Assembly (NCBI GenBank): GCA_963422745.1
Contig: OY730477.1
Location: 2,480,001 to 2,544,000, forward strand
DNA from: G963422745 sp963422745
Lineage (GTDB): Bacteria; Actinomycetota; Acidimicrobiia; Acidimicrobiales; Aldehydirespiratoraceae
Reading direction: 5' to 3'
Length of the DNA stretch: 64,000 nt
Within the stretch, counting starts at the first letter, position 1. The number at the start of each line of letters is the position of its first letter. Below, piece by piece: positions 1-8,877 of the stretch. The translations under genes and the position numbers were made by a program. The notes below the pieces were generated by a model. That model was given only the letters and a program-made list of their open reading frames with translations, had not been told where the DNA came from and made no database searches.

Positions 1-1833
1 GAGGACTTGGTGGCCGGGCTCCGAACACCGCAACCGGTCGCGGCGCTCGCCGAGCAGCAGCCCGAACTCCACGCTGAGCTGCTCGACGTGGCACAGCGCC
101 TCGAAGAGACCTACCGGGACGCCCAGGACATCGAGTTCACCATCGAACGCGGCCAGCTCTTCCTGCTCCAGACCCGCACCGCGAAGCGCACGGGGCGGGC
201 CGCGATCCGCTCAGCCGTAGAGATGGTCGACGAGGGCCTGATCGACCGCGACGAGGCCGTCCGACGAATCAGTCCCGACCGCCTCAACGAACTCCTCCAC
301 CCGGTCGTGCAGCCCGATAGCACGACCGTGCGCCTCGTAACCGGACTCGCCGCCTCCCCCGGCGGAGCGACCGGCATCGTCACCTTCGACGCCGACGAAG
401 CCGTCGAGCTCACCGAAGCGGGCCACCACGTCATCTTGGTGCGCCACGAGACCAGCCCCGACGACTTCCACGGGATGGTCGCCGCCAAGGCGGTCGTCAC
501 GAGCCGAGGCGGGGTCACGTCGCACGCGGCCGTCGTCGCACGGGGGATGGGCAAGAGCTGCGTCGTCGGCTGTGAGGACGTGTTCGTCGACTACGTGAAG
601 CAGCTCTTCGAGACGCCGACCACCCGCGTCAGCGCTGGCGACACCATCACCGTCGACGGCACGACCGGCGAGGTCTACGCAGGACGGGTTCGCCTCGTCG
701 AGCCCGATCTCGACGACCACTACGACCGCCTCATGGGCTGGGTCGACGACATCCGCGACCTAGCCGTGCGGGCCAACGCCGACACCGGCACCGATGCCGA
801 GATCGCCCGCCGTTTCGGCGCCGAGGGGATCGGGCTGTGTCGAACCGAGCACATGTTCTTCGACGGCGAACGCATCGAGGCGATGCGACGCATGATCATG
901 GCTCGCAACGAGGTGGCGCGAGCCGAAGCACTCGCCGAGCTGGAGCCGTTCCAGACCGACGACTTCGAGCGGCTCTTCGAGGCGATGGAGGGCCACCCCG
1001 TCACGATCCGACTACTCGATCCGCCGCTGCATGAGTTTCTCCCCGGCCATGGCGACACCAGCGCCGCGCTGGTCGACCGCAAGCTGCAGCTGCGCCTGGC
1101 TGGCGACCTGTCGCGCATCGATGCGCTGCTCGAAGAGATCGCCGAACTACAAGACACCCTCGAACAGATCGAGCGGCTCGAGGAGGCGAATCCGATGCTC
1201 GGGCACCGGGGATGCCGGCTCGGTGTGACGTTCCCGGAGATCACCCGCATGCAGTGTCGAGCGATCTTCACCGCCGCGAGCCGGCGGGCCGAACAGGGCG
1301 CGAACGTCGAAGTGGAGATCATGGTGCCGCTCGTCGCGTGGGCCACTGAACTCGAGAACCAACGGGCACTCATCGAGAGCGTCGCCAAGGACACCCTCGG
1401 CTCCGCTTCCACCGTGAAGTGGCGGGTCGGGACGATGATCGAACTGCCCCGGGCCGCGCTCACCGCAAACGAGATCTGCGAGCACGCAGACTTCGTGAGC
1501 TTCGGCACGAACGATCTCACCCAGACAACGCTCGGCCTGAGCCGAGACGACTCGTCACGGTTCCTGCCCGGCTACGTCCGCAAGGGAATCGTTCCGGGCG
1601 ACCCGTTCCAGCACCTCGACAGGCATGGCGTGGGAAGCCTCGTGGCGACCGGAGTGGAGCGTGGCCGATCGACCAACCCGGCGATCAAGGTCGGCGTGTG
1701 CGGCGAGCATGGCGGCGACCCCGAGTCGATCGACTTCATCAGCCGCCTCGGTGTCGACTACGTGTCGTGCAGCCCCTATCGCGTGCCGATCGCCCGGCTG
1801 TCTGCAGCCCACGCGGCCCTGACGCAGGACTGA
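1..1833 (+). CDS. ppdK: Pyruvate, phosphate dikinase, C-terminal part (5' end outside window)
   Basis: Interconverts pyruvate, ATP and phosphate with PEP, AMP and diphosphate in the cytosol. The frame is open from base 1, so the N-terminal ATP-grasp part lies upstream of the window. About 610 of the usual ~880-900 residues are present. Visible pieces in order: the end of the nucleotide-binding domain ('FLLQTR'); the swivelling phosphohistidine domain with GGVTSHAAVVARG, the phosphorylated His being about residue 175 of the fragment; and the PEP/pyruvate TIM barrel with LLDPPLHEFLP, GTNDLTQTTLG and the catalytic Cys in GVCGEHGGD near residue 567. No lesion is seen. A hairpin follows the stop codon. 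Confidence 0.97.
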   Translation, partial: EDLVAGLRTPQPVAALAEQQPELHAELLDVAQRLEETYRDAQDIEFTIERGQLFLLQTRTAKRTGRAAIRSAVEMVDEGLIDRDEAVRRISPDRLNELLHPVVQPDSTTVRLVTGLAASPGGATGIVTFDADEAVELTEAGHHVILVRHETSPDDFHGMVAAKAVVTSRGGVTSHAAVVARGMGKSCVVGCEDVFVDYVKQLFETPTTRVSAGDTITVDGTTGEVYAGRVRLVEPDLDDHYDRLMGWVDDIRDLAVRANADTGTDAEIARRFGAEGIGLCRTEHMFFDGERIEAMRRMIMARNEVARAEALAELEPFQTDDFERLFEAMEGHPVTIRLLDPPLHEFLPGHGDTSAALVDRKLQLRLAGDLSRIDALLEEIAELQDTLEQIERLEEANPMLGHRGCRLGVTFPEITRMQCRAIFTAASRRAEQGANVEVEIMVPLVAWATELENQRALIESVAKDTLGSASTVKWRVGTMIELPRAALTANEICEHADFVSFGTNDLTQTTLGLSRDDSSRFLPGYVRKGIVPGDPFQHLDRHGVGSLVATGVERGRSTNPAIKVGVCGEHGGDPESIDFISRLGVDYVSCSPYRVPIARLSAAHAALTQD

Positions 1834-1881
1834 GTCGGCCGGCGCCGCCCTGAAAAGCGCCGCGGCCTAAGAAACGGCGAA

Positions 1882-1901
1882 CGCCGCTCCGAAGAGCGGC
1901 G
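1882..1901 (+). terminator. Hairpin downstream of ppdK
   Basis: Perfect 8-bp stem (CGCCGCTC / GAGCGGCG) closed by a CGAA tetraloop, 49 bases after the ppdK stop. There is no U tract, as is common for actinobacterial terminators. It separates ppdK from the convergent remnant that follows. Confidence 0.55.
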
Positions 1902-1997
1902 CAATCGCGTACATCAGGAAGAGAAAGCCAGCATCCGATGGGATCAGCTCGGGAGGCACCTCCCTGCGGATTGCTTCGGCGATGCTGTCCAAGTGGC

Positions 1998-2430
1998 TCA
2001 CGAACACACAGCGTAGATGGCGAGGACTCCGTAGATCGCAACGAAGAGCAGCGGCACGACCCGCTCAACCGCACCTTGCTCTGCGTAGCGAGGCCATCGC
2101 TTCACGCGATCTTTCTTCGGGCCTTTCTTCAGCTTCTTCCATTCATCTCTGAACAGGGTGAGGTCCAAGTGGTCCCGCTCGATTTTGTTGATAACCGAGA
2201 ACTTGGCCGCATTTAGATCGCTGTACGACTGGAGAAGCAGATACCACGAAAACGCTATGATGATTCCACCTACGGCGGCGAGAGTGAGCACGAACCGATC
2301 GGGTTGCGGATCGTCAACCGAACCGGTGTTGACAGCGAAGGCGCCCAGAGCGACCGCTATGCCGGCTTGGAGCGAGAAGAAGAAGGAATTCGCGTTGGAG
2401 CGACGAGCCGAGACCCGGTCCTGCCAGCGG
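1998..2430 (-). pseudogene. Two-TM membrane protein of RipA/SLATT-like type, 5' end lost
   Basis: Remnant of a small membrane protein with two hydrophobic segments. The first (around 'NSFFFSLQAGIAVALGAF') lies upstream of the only in-frame start codon (GTG at 2291); the second is near the C-terminus ('VVPLLFVAIYGVLAIY'). Between them is a soluble stretch with 'LLQSYSDLNAAKF' and 'EIERDH'-like residues. In related proteins known to me the cytoplasmic part begins with a 'WQ..VSARRSNAN'-type helix, which is present here but has no usable start and lies in a different frame from the upstream nucleotidyltransferase. I infer that a small deletion removed the end of the upstream gene and the start of this one. 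In intact loci such 2-TM proteins act as membrane effectors beside CD-NTases. Family name is uncertain. Confidence 0.6.
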
Positions 2431-3186
2431 CGAAGCCCTCGTGAAGCATGAACTCGTAGAAGAGGAAGCTCGGCTTCACCTCGGCGAGATGGTGAGTCTT
2501 AATCTGCTTGAGCGCCTTGACGGTCGGAACGAAGGCGCCCTGGCCCGAGATCGTCGGTTCTCGGTTTCGCTTGGTCGTCTCGTTGTTGAGCGCGACGGGG
2601 TCAGTGCGCTTCCAAGTCTGGGCAAGGGACCGAGTCCCGTCGGCGGCGATGTCGACTTCGGGGATGCCGTTGTGCGGCTCCCATTCAACCCCGGGGACCA
2701 CATAGACAGAGAACTCGAAATCCAGAGAAGCCGCCTTCGTTACGAGATCCCGGATTTCGGCCATGGACCAGCCCTGCGCTTCGCCCGCAGCGCGGATCGA
2801 CCACTCCGGCACCGGATGCTCGGGACTGAAGCTGACTTGAGCGAACGAGGTTGCCGGGTAAGGCGACCCTGACCGTCGAACGGAGCTAGGGCGGCTGCGA
2901 ACAGCTCGTACGCCGACGCCGGTGTGATGGTGCCGACGGTGTGAGCAACGAGGCGACCGAACACATCGACGTCCTTCCCCGGCCAGATCGACAACAACCG
3001 TGCGTAGCTGCCGACGAGCACATCCGCCAGGCCCGCCTCGCGGAGGGCTGCGTTGGCGTTGAGCACAGTGCGTACCTCAACGTGCGCCGCGATCGCGATC
3101 TTCGTGCGGTCGCCGAGGTTGATGTTACTCTGAGCCTTGCCGAACTCAGTGTTGAAGGGATAGACGGCCATCGGCCCACGCTCCAC
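2357..3186 (-). pseudogene. CD-NTase (cGAS/DncV-like nucleotidyltransferase), frameshifted and 3'-truncated
   Basis: Remnant of a CBASS-type nucleotidyltransferase that would make cyclic oligonucleotide signals. The first frame runs from GTG 3186 (or ATG 3171, 'MAVYPFNTEFG') and carries the signature GSYARLLSIWPGKDVDVFG, that is the GS motif followed by the metal-binding D-x-D. Near 2835-2845 the homology moves to the next frame ('VSFSPEHPVPEWSI...FSVYVVPGVEWEPH...'), which fits loss of one G in 'AAGGTC'. The third acidic residue region and the 'KRNRE...FVPTVKALKQIKTHH' helices follow. After 'FYEFMLHEGFAAG' the expected last 60-100 residues are missing and the frame joins the 2-TM remnant. 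The module therefore looks dead. Subtype and nucleotide product cannot be judged. Confidence 0.72.
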
Positions 3187-3422
3187 GAAATAGTGACATC
3201 GCTCCCCGCGAATAAGGGAGAGCCACGCGACCGGGGCAACCGACGTGGTGACTCCGGTCCCCGACCCCCATCATGACGATCGGGTGTGACAGCCGTCCTC
3301 AAGGAGTTTCAGTTTCGCCACGAAAGGCGATAGCGAGACTTTCTCTCGCTCAGACTCCTGTGATAGGAGCAGATATAGTCATCAAGTTGCACACTGCGAG
3401 GATTTTTCACGAGGATGGGCGT

Positions 3423-4763
3423 ATGAGCACCCGAGAGGCACCATCTCCCCCAAGCGCGTTGTTGTCGTTCAGCGCCAGCAACGTCCGCTCCTACCGCGAC
3501 GAAGTCCATTTCTCGCTACTGGCCACTCGCCTCGCCCGCGAAGGCGTCGCGCGCGAACTCGACACCGCCTCATCGAAGGCACCAATCTCGGTTCTGCCGG
3601 CCGCCGGGCTCTTCGGCGCCAACGCCTCGGGCAAATCGACACTGCTGTTCGCCATGGCAGACATGCGCGCGATCGTCGCCAACTCGTTTCGAGGCGGCAC
3701 CCGCTCCAGCGGCATCTACCGGCGACCCTTCGCGCTCGACGACACCTACCAGAGCGTGCCAACCCTCTTCGAGGTAGAGTTGATCCTGCACGGGGTCCAC
3801 TGGCAGTACGGGTTCGAGGTCACCGATGACCGCGTCGTCGGCGAGTACGCCTACCACTACCCTAAGGGTCGACAGGCACTGGTGTTCGACCGGACCGACG
3901 ACGAGGTCACCTTCGGGCCACCGTTCCGCCCCGCCGGTAGACGGCTCCTTCCCTTGTTGCGCCACAACGCCCTTTTGCTCTCGGTCGCATGTGCTGCGGA
4001 CGACGAACAGCTCGGACCGCTCTTCAGCTGGTTTCTCCGCAACCTCCGCCTCGCCCAAGCCGCCAACCGCAGCAGCCGCGCCGCCCGCACTGCCGAACTC
4101 GTCAAGGACCCAGACGCCAAGGAACGAGTCATGGCCCTCGTGCGCGCTGCGGACCTCGGAGTCTGTGAGATCGAACGCGCCACCGTCGACGGTGAAGTCG
4201 CCGACCGACTTCAGCGAGCCATCCGCGTCCTGAACGGGGAAGACGGAGACACCGACGCATCAGACGACGACATCGACATCGTCTTCTCCGATACCGTCCG
4301 ACTCAAACACCGCGGCTTTAGCGGCGACGTCGACCTCGACCCCGAGCTCGAATCAGAGGGAACCATGGTTTGGGTTGGCCTCATCGGCCCAGTCCTCGAT
4401 GCCCTCGACGGCGGCCACGTACTCCTCGCCGATGAGCTCGACGCCAGCCTCCACCCGCACCTCATCTCCATGCTCGTCGAGATGTTCCAGGACCAGCGTC
4501 TCAACCCTCGCTGCGCTCAGCTCATCTTCAACGCCCACGACGTCAACGTCCTCGGAGACTCCGAACAAGGAATACTCGGCCGCGACCAAATCTGGTTTGC
4601 CGACAAGGGCCCCGACGGCGCCACCGTGATCTTCCCCCTCGCCGACTTCCGGCCCCGACACGACGAGGCGCTGGCCCGCCGCTATCTCCAGGGCAGGTTC
4701 GGCGCCGTGCCCGTCGTCGACCGCGGGGAGATCAGAGCCAGCCTCGCGCTCGTCGATGCATGA
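3423..4763 (+). CDS. rloA: RloA-like AAA/ABC ATPase of an AbiL-type phage-resistance pair
   Basis: Predicted cytosolic ATPase of the RloA/AbiLi (AAA_21/AAA_15-like) family, 446 residues. It opens with the family's 'LLSFSASNVRSYRDEV' strand, then Walker A GANASGKST at residues 65-73, and near the C-terminus a Walker B/D-loop 'HVLLADELDASLHP' followed by 'LIFNAHD'. I chose ATG 3423 because it is preceded by AGGATG and starts right before the conserved domain; an in-frame start at 3273 would add an unconserved tail. The stop overlaps the next gene by ATGA, so the two are probably translationally coupled. RloA/RloB pairs are known as AbiL abortive-infection systems. Both genes look intact here, unlike the neighbours. 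Confidence 0.85.
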   Translation: MSTREAPSPPSALLSFSASNVRSYRDEVHFSLLATRLAREGVARELDTASSKAPISVLPAAGLFGANASGKSTLLFAMADMRAIVANSFRGGTRSSGIYRRPFALDDTYQSVPTLFEVELILHGVHWQYGFEVTDDRVVGEYAYHYPKGRQALVFDRTDDEVTFGPPFRPAGRRLLPLLRHNALLLSVACAADDEQLGPLFSWFLRNLRLAQAANRSSRAARTAELVKDPDAKERVMALVRAADLGVCEIERATVDGEVADRLQRAIRVLNGEDGDTDASDDDIDIVFSDTVRLKHRGFSGDVDLDPELESEGTMVWVGLIGPVLDALDGGHVLLADELDASLHPHLISMLVEMFQDQRLNPRCAQLIFNAHDVNVLGDSEQGILGRDQIWFADKGPDGATVIFPLADFRPRHDEALARRYLQGRFGAVPVVDRGEIRASLALVDA

Positions 4764-5368
4764 AACGACCCAACCGCAGCGCAACCCGTCGGGTGCCAGG
4801 ACGACGCGACCCCCTCCGCGTCATCCGTGTGCTCACCGAAGGCGCAGTCACCGAACCCGCCTACCTCGTGCAGTGGGCCCGCCGGAGCCACTACATCCAC
4901 GTCGACTTCGCCGAGTCCGGCATGGCGCCACTCAGCCTCGTCCAGCGCGCTCGCGAACATCAACGAACGAACCGGAGACGCGGAAGCAAGCAACGTGGAG
5001 ACTTCGACGAGATCTGGTGCATCTTCGACGTCGACCAACACCCGAACCTCAAACAAGCCGTCACCGAGGCCCGCCGAAGCGGGATCTACGTCGCGCTCTC
5101 CAATCCCTGCTTCGAACTCTGGCTCATCCTCCACCAACAGGACCAGACCGCCGCACTCCACCGCCACCAAGCCCAACGCCTCGCCGCCAACCTTGGCATC
5201 ACCGACTCCAAGCGACTCCAGCCGGGCGCCATCGACATCCTCCTCACCGGCTACCCCGACGCGAAGAGGCGGGCCGAAGCCCTGCGTGTCCGACATGTCG
5301 GCAACGACTCAGGCCCCGACGCCAACCCCAGCTCCAACGTCTGGGAACTCATCGACAAACTCACCTAA
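4760..5368 (+). CDS. rloB: RloB-like protein (AbiLii), partner of RloA
   Basis: A 202-residue RloB-domain protein (TOPRIM-like nuclease fold according to family knowledge). Conserved blocks visible: 'LTEGAVTEPAYL' (~residues 28-39, E in EG-x-TE), 'IWCIFDVDQHP' (~residues 88-98, paired Asp), and 'SNPCFELWLILHQ' (~residues 113-125). Family length is about 200-230, so it looks complete. It starts within the rloA stop codon (ATGA). Together with RloA it forms the AbiL-type defence unit; RloB is thought to be the toxic or nucleolytic half, the ATPase the sensor. This role is inferred from the family, not shown by the sequence. Confidence 0.85.
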   Translation: MKRPNRSATRRVPGRRDPLRVIRVLTEGAVTEPAYLVQWARRSHYIHVDFAESGMAPLSLVQRAREHQRTNRRRGSKQRGDFDEIWCIFDVDQHPNLKQAVTEARRSGIYVALSNPCFELWLILHQQDQTAALHRHQAQRLAANLGITDSKRLQPGAIDILLTGYPDAKRRAEALRVRHVGNDSGPDANPSSNVWELIDKLT

Positions 5369-5788
5369 CCGCCCTTGCCGTTGAACACACCGTCCACCAG
5401 CAACGTCGAGAACCGCGTTGAGCAACGTAATCAGCGAGGTCGACTCGGCGAAGGGGCTGTTGCGCTGCGTCTTCTCGCCATTTGACGAGCTGTACATCTA
5501 CCGACCAGGCGCCCGCGACGAGATCCTCGAACGCCGCTCACGACGCGTCCTCGGGGTCTGCGGGGCGTCTCCAGAACTTGTCCGGTCCTTCGACAGAGTC
5601 GTCCTCGCGGAGCAGCTCCAGTAGTCGCCGGTTGAGGCGACAGCGGTCGGTGCACTGCACACACCCGATCCTCAAGGATGCAGCTGTACTTACACATCTG
5701 TAGTCCTTGCGCGGCCGCCCCGGCAACCAGCCCTCTCCAGGCCGCCCAAGAACAGTCGATCCTGTTGCCCTAGCCGCGACGCCTGCGC
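5369..5788. other. Spacer with unsupported short ORFs
   Basis: No confident gene. A minus-strand frame ending at 5538 contains 'CVQCTDRCRLNRRLLELLRED', which reads like the tail of a real small protein with a Cys-rich patch, but it has no convincing start and the rest is low complexity. A plus-strand 68-residue frame (5418-5624) is not recognisable. I regard the stretch as remnant sequence between two defence operons. Confidence 0.4.
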
Positions 5789-5837
5789 TGTATGAATTCC
5801 TAGCCACATAGCCATCTTCTGGTTATGATTTCATACA
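5789..5837 (+). promoter_or_regulatory. AbiE promoter and candidate autoregulatory operator
   Basis: An 11-bp inverted repeat with one mismatch (TGTATGAATTC at 5789-5799, mirrored at 5827-5837) brackets a -10 box TATGAT at 5824-5829 that lies 7 bases before ATG 5837. AbiEi proteins are known to repress their own operon by binding inverted repeats. The right arm ends at the start codon, which argues for a leaderless mRNA starting at 5837. Confidence 0.55.
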
Positions 5838-6409
5838 TGCCGCCGACAACAACTCCGATCGCGTTCACGCACGCCCAGTCCCGCAACCTCGGGATCTCTG
5901 ACCGCGACCTCGCCCAGCTCACAGCCCAAGGCGACTTGGAGCGCATCGCACGCGGTATCTACGCCCGCCCCGGACACGGCGCCGACCCAGACCTTCTTGA
6001 GCTGGCTCTACGCAACGCTCACACCACCCTCTGCCTCACAACCGCCCTCGCTCACCACGACCTCACCGACGAGATCCCCCACACAATCGACGCCGCTCTC
6101 CCACGTCACCACTGGCAGCCCAAAACACGAGCACCCGTCACCTGGCATCGGTTCGACCGCGACACCTTCCACCTCGGACGCAACGACCTTCAACTCACCG
6201 ACACAATAACCATCGGGATCTACAACCCAGCCCGCTCAATAATCGACACCTACCGACTCCGTCATCAACTCGGCATCGATCTCGCACACACAGCCCTACG
6301 TCGCTGGCTCACCCAACGCGGCAACCATCCCTCCGAGCTCCTCGACCTAGCCAAGTCATTCCCTCGGGCCACGCCAGCACTTCGCGCAGCAATCCAGACC
6401 CTTCAATGA
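5837..6409 (+). CDS. abiEi: AbiEi-family antitoxin of a type IV toxin-antitoxin pair
   Basis: A 190-residue protein with the AbiEi layout: an N-terminal winged-helix segment ('SRNLGISDRDLAQLTAQGDLERIARGIY', ~residues 12-40) that binds the operator, followed by the 'LCLTTALAHHDLTDEIPH' core and a C-terminal helical domain. It would repress the operon and neutralise AbiEii without stable complex formation, as in type IV systems. The start at 5837 is preferred over 5825 because a TATGAT -10 box and an inverted repeat end there. The stop overlaps the next start (ATGA). Intact. Confidence 0.88.
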   Translation: MPPTTTPIAFTHAQSRNLGISDRDLAQLTAQGDLERIARGIYARPGHGADPDLLELALRNAHTTLCLTTALAHHDLTDEIPHTIDAALPRHHWQPKTRAPVTWHRFDRDTFHLGRNDLQLTDTITIGIYNPARSIIDTYRLRHQLGIDLAHTALRRWLTQRGNHPSELLDLAKSFPRATPALRAAIQTLQ

Positions 6410-7257
6410 ACCCCCCGCCAAGTCGAGACACGACAGCGGGCTCCGCGTACCTCGATCTCCAAGCCGCTGCCCGCGCCACAGGCCGACCCGTAGACGAACT
6501 CTTCCAGTTCTACGCGCTCGAAGGCTTCCTCCGGCGCCTCGTCGAAACCGACCACGCCGCGGCGTTCGTCCTCAAAGGCGCTGTCCTTCTCGCCGCGTAC
6601 ACCGAGAGACGACCGACCCGAGACATTGACCTCGCCGGAACGAACGTCGACGGCGACACCACCGCCATTGCGAGCGCCATCGCCGACATCGTCAATGTCG
6701 ACCTAGACGACGGCCTCGACCAGCTGACCGTCGCCCGGGTCGAGGAGATCCGCGACAACGCCACCTACCCAGGAATCCGCGCAACGATCGCCGGGCAACT
6801 CGACCGGGCGAAGATCCGCTTCCACGTCGACATCAACATCGGCGACCCGCTCTGGCCCGAACCAGACCTCGTCGAACTTCCTCAACTACTCCATGCCGAG
6901 CCAATTCCTCTCCGCGGCTACTCTGCCGAACTCATCCTCGACGAGAAGATCATCACCGCGATCCAACGCGGGACAGCATCAACGCGCTGGCGCGACTTTG
7001 TCGACATCGCCGCGCTGGCATCGGTCCCGCTCAACACGACCCAGCTCAGCAAGGCCCTGCAGATGGTCGCCGACTACCGACAAGTGAACATCCGGCCCCT
7101 GGCTGAAACGCTCGCTGGTTACGCCGACCTGGCACAAAGCCGGTGGTGGGCTTGGCGCAGTCGCCAAGCCCTCGACACGACCCCAGAACAGTTCGCCGAT
7201 CTCCTGAACCAGGTCATCAACTTTACCGATCCACTACTCCAGCCGCTCACCGACTGA
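6406..7257 (+). CDS. abiEii: AbiEii-family nucleotidyltransferase toxin
   Basis: A 283-residue DUF1814/AbiEii nucleotidyltransferase. The catalytic core is visible: 'FVLKGAVLLAAY' (~residues 55-66; KG motif) and 'RPTRDIDLAGT' (D-x-D, ~residues 69-79), then 'FHVDINIGDPL' for the third acidic residue and 'ELILDEKIITAIQRG...RWRDFVDIAAL' for the C-terminal motif III/IV region. The enzyme transfers nucleotides to RNA targets in characterised homologues (tRNA for MenT-type members). It overlaps abiEi by 4 bases and is followed by a hairpin. Intact. Confidence 0.88.
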   Translation: MNPPPSRDTTAGSAYLDLQAAARATGRPVDELFQFYALEGFLRRLVETDHAAAFVLKGAVLLAAYTERRPTRDIDLAGTNVDGDTTAIASAIADIVNVDLDDGLDQLTVARVEEIRDNATYPGIRATIAGQLDRAKIRFHVDINIGDPLWPEPDLVELPQLLHAEPIPLRGYSAELILDEKIITAIQRGTASTRWRDFVDIAALASVPLNTTQLSKALQMVADYRQVNIRPLAETLAGYADLAQSRWWAWRSRQALDTTPEQFADLLNQVINFTDPLLQPLTD

Positions 7258-7282
7258 GCAGCATGGCACCGCGGCCTGCTGC
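7258..7282 (+). terminator. Hairpin directly after abiEii
   Basis: GCAGCA(T)GG pairs with CC-TGCTGC around an 8-base loop, starting one base after the stop codon. Plausible terminator of the AbiE operon; no U tract. Confidence 0.4.
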
Positions 7283-7363
7283 ACACCCGCCGTTCGCTGA
7301 CGCGCCTTTCTTTGACTTCAGGTAGCTTGCCGACACCACGGCATCACAGTCGTGCTGCGAGCC

Positions 7364-7640
7364 TCAGAACACGAAGAGCCGCTTCTTCCCGTAATGCCAG
7401 AGCCTTCGGTGTTCCTGATTCAACAGGCCTTGCCTCAGGAGGTCAACAAAGTCGGTGAGCATCTCATGATCCTTGCTTTTGGCCCACTCGCGCGTCTCGA
7501 TCGATGCGAACCCTCCGTCGAGCAGCCCACCGAAACCATCGGGCTCGGGTCGCGAGAACGAGCACCCTAGCTCCACATCGAGAGCGACTGGATTCAGCTC
7601 CCGATAGCCGCCTGACTTGGTGTGGTCGGCCTGGCCAGAG
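7364..7640 (-). pseudogene. C-terminal fragment of an unidentified protein
   Basis: A minus-strand frame ending at 7364 reads naturally from about 'GGYRELNPVALDVELG' through 'FASIETREWAKSKDHEMLTDFVDLLRQ' to 'HYGKKRLFVF'. The residues upstream of it look like random high-GC translation and there is no start, so I read it as a 5'-truncated remnant directly downstream of the broken nucleotidyltransferase. I do not recognise the family. Confidence 0.35.
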
Positions 7641-7684
7641 CGTCGCGACCAAGTTCCCGGCCCACACCCCGACACACCTTCGGA

Positions 7685-8074
7685 TCACGCAGCGAGGAGT
7701 CGATAGACCGCCCTGCCACGATCGCCAGCGTCGGGCGGAAGACTCACCCATGCCCTGGCTTCGGCGTCGGCCATCTCTGCCCGTGCTCGGAGTCGTTGCC
7801 GATCCTTCTTGGTGAGCTGGCCCGCCATCTCAAGCTCACGAACGCCACCGGCCACCACCCTGGCATTGACGAGCACGTCGAGATCGGTCGACACCCGCGG
7901 TGGCGTGACTCCATGCTCGAAGGCGTGGAGGAACACCATCTGGCCACCCACCAGGGTCCACTCACCGGGTCGGAGCTCGGCCAGCTCAAGGAGTGCCGCC
8001 CACATTTCATCATCGTGACCGGGCAGCGCCGGAAGCCGGATCGGCTCGCGGTCCAACACGGGCCAGGAGGTCAC
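7685..8074 (-). pseudogene. AbiEii-like nucleotidyltransferase with internal deletion
   Basis: The N-terminal half carries the nucleotidyltransferase core 'WTLVGGQMVFLHAFEHG' (~residues 39-55) and 'RVSTDLDVLVNARV' with the T-D-x-D motif. It then jumps straight to a C-terminal segment ('LTKKDRQRLRARAEMADAEARAWV'), leaving 129 residues instead of roughly 230-260. The middle with the third acidic residue is missing, so the enzyme should be inactive. It starts at GTG 8074, overlapping the preceding HTH gene by GTGA, which is the organisation of an antitoxin-toxin pair. Confidence 0.65.
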
Positions 8075-8664
8075 CCCAGCGCCAACAGCTCGGCGCCAGC
8101 CCGCCGTGACCGCGGTTCATCGGACTCCAGAAGGTCGACACCCACCACCGACCGAGCTGCGTAACGCTCGACGGACCCGAAGGGCCACACGTCGTTGTCG
8201 ACCAGCCGGAGAAGAACATTCGGTCGTGCTGCCTGGCCGTCGAGACCGAACTGCTCGACCAGCTGATCGATGTCGCTGGCACGGACATAGCCCTCGACGC
8301 TTTCGCCGATCACGAGGTCTGCTCCGTGATGGACGGCGGCGCTGATCCCGGCGCGCACGACTTCGCCAGCCAACCGGTCCACAACACCGGGGTGCGCATA
8401 GAACCACCGCCGTTCGCAGCGGGCAGCGAGTCGCCCGACAAGTTGATCCAGCCCCAGTCCGAGGCGTTTGCTGGCTCGTGAGCGCTCGACGGGCGACAGG
8501 TCGACATGCTCTCCGTCGGCGAGCCCCAGCACAGCCCACGCCGATGCCGGGCTCCACGGCCGACCGACTTCGGGGCGGAGCCCCACAACTCGGTGCAACT
8601 GCTCACGGTCGATGATCCAGGCCCGGCCTACTCGCTCGCCGTCGAGCACCCCATCGGCAAGCAT
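8071..8664 (-). pseudogene. HTH-type partner (antitoxin-like) of the nucleotidyltransferase, 5' end missing
   Basis: The frame contains the second half of a small helix-turn-helix ('LADGVLDGERVGRAWIIDREQL'), then 'GRPWSPASAWAVLGLADG', 'LAARCERRWFYAHPGVVDRL' and an ending 'YAARSVVGVDLLESDEPRSRRAG'. In such proteins the recognition part normally begins about 20-25 residues earlier. Upstream of ATG 8664 the sequence belongs to a divergently oriented RHH gene whose start is at 8675, so the HTH gene appears cut at this junction. Role inferred from the 4-base overlap with the nucleotidyltransferase. Confidence 0.55.
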
Positions 8665-8674
8665 CTGCAAAGCA

Positions 8675-8872
8675 ATGACCTTGCGACTGCCCGCCGAGCA
8701 GGCCGAGGCTCTCGAGTTCATTGCCGAGGTCGATGGCGTGAGCGTGTCTGCAGCCGTTCGGGACGCGATCGAGAGCCACATCGAGTCGCGCCGCGCAGAT
8801 GATGGCTTCCAAGAGCGACTTGCCGCGTCGATGAAGCGTCACCGGCGAATCCTCGACCGGCTGGCCAGCTAG
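8675..8872 (+). CDS. Ribbon-helix-helix antitoxin (Phd-position partner of Doc)
   Basis: A 65-residue protein starting 'MTLRLPAEQAEALEFIAEVDGVSVSAAVRDAIESHIE', the pattern of a ribbon-helix-helix DNA-binding domain (beta strand, then two helices). The acidic/basic tail would be the toxin-binding part. It lies 5 bases before the Doc gene, the usual antitoxin position. No frameshift here, although its toxin is broken. The ATG is only 10 bases from the head of the opposite-strand HTH remnant, so its native promoter may have been lost. Confidence 0.7.
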   Translation: MTLRLPAEQAEALEFIAEVDGVSVSAAVRDAIESHIESRRADDGFQERLAASMKRHRRILDRLAS

Positions 8873-8877
8873 GCAGA

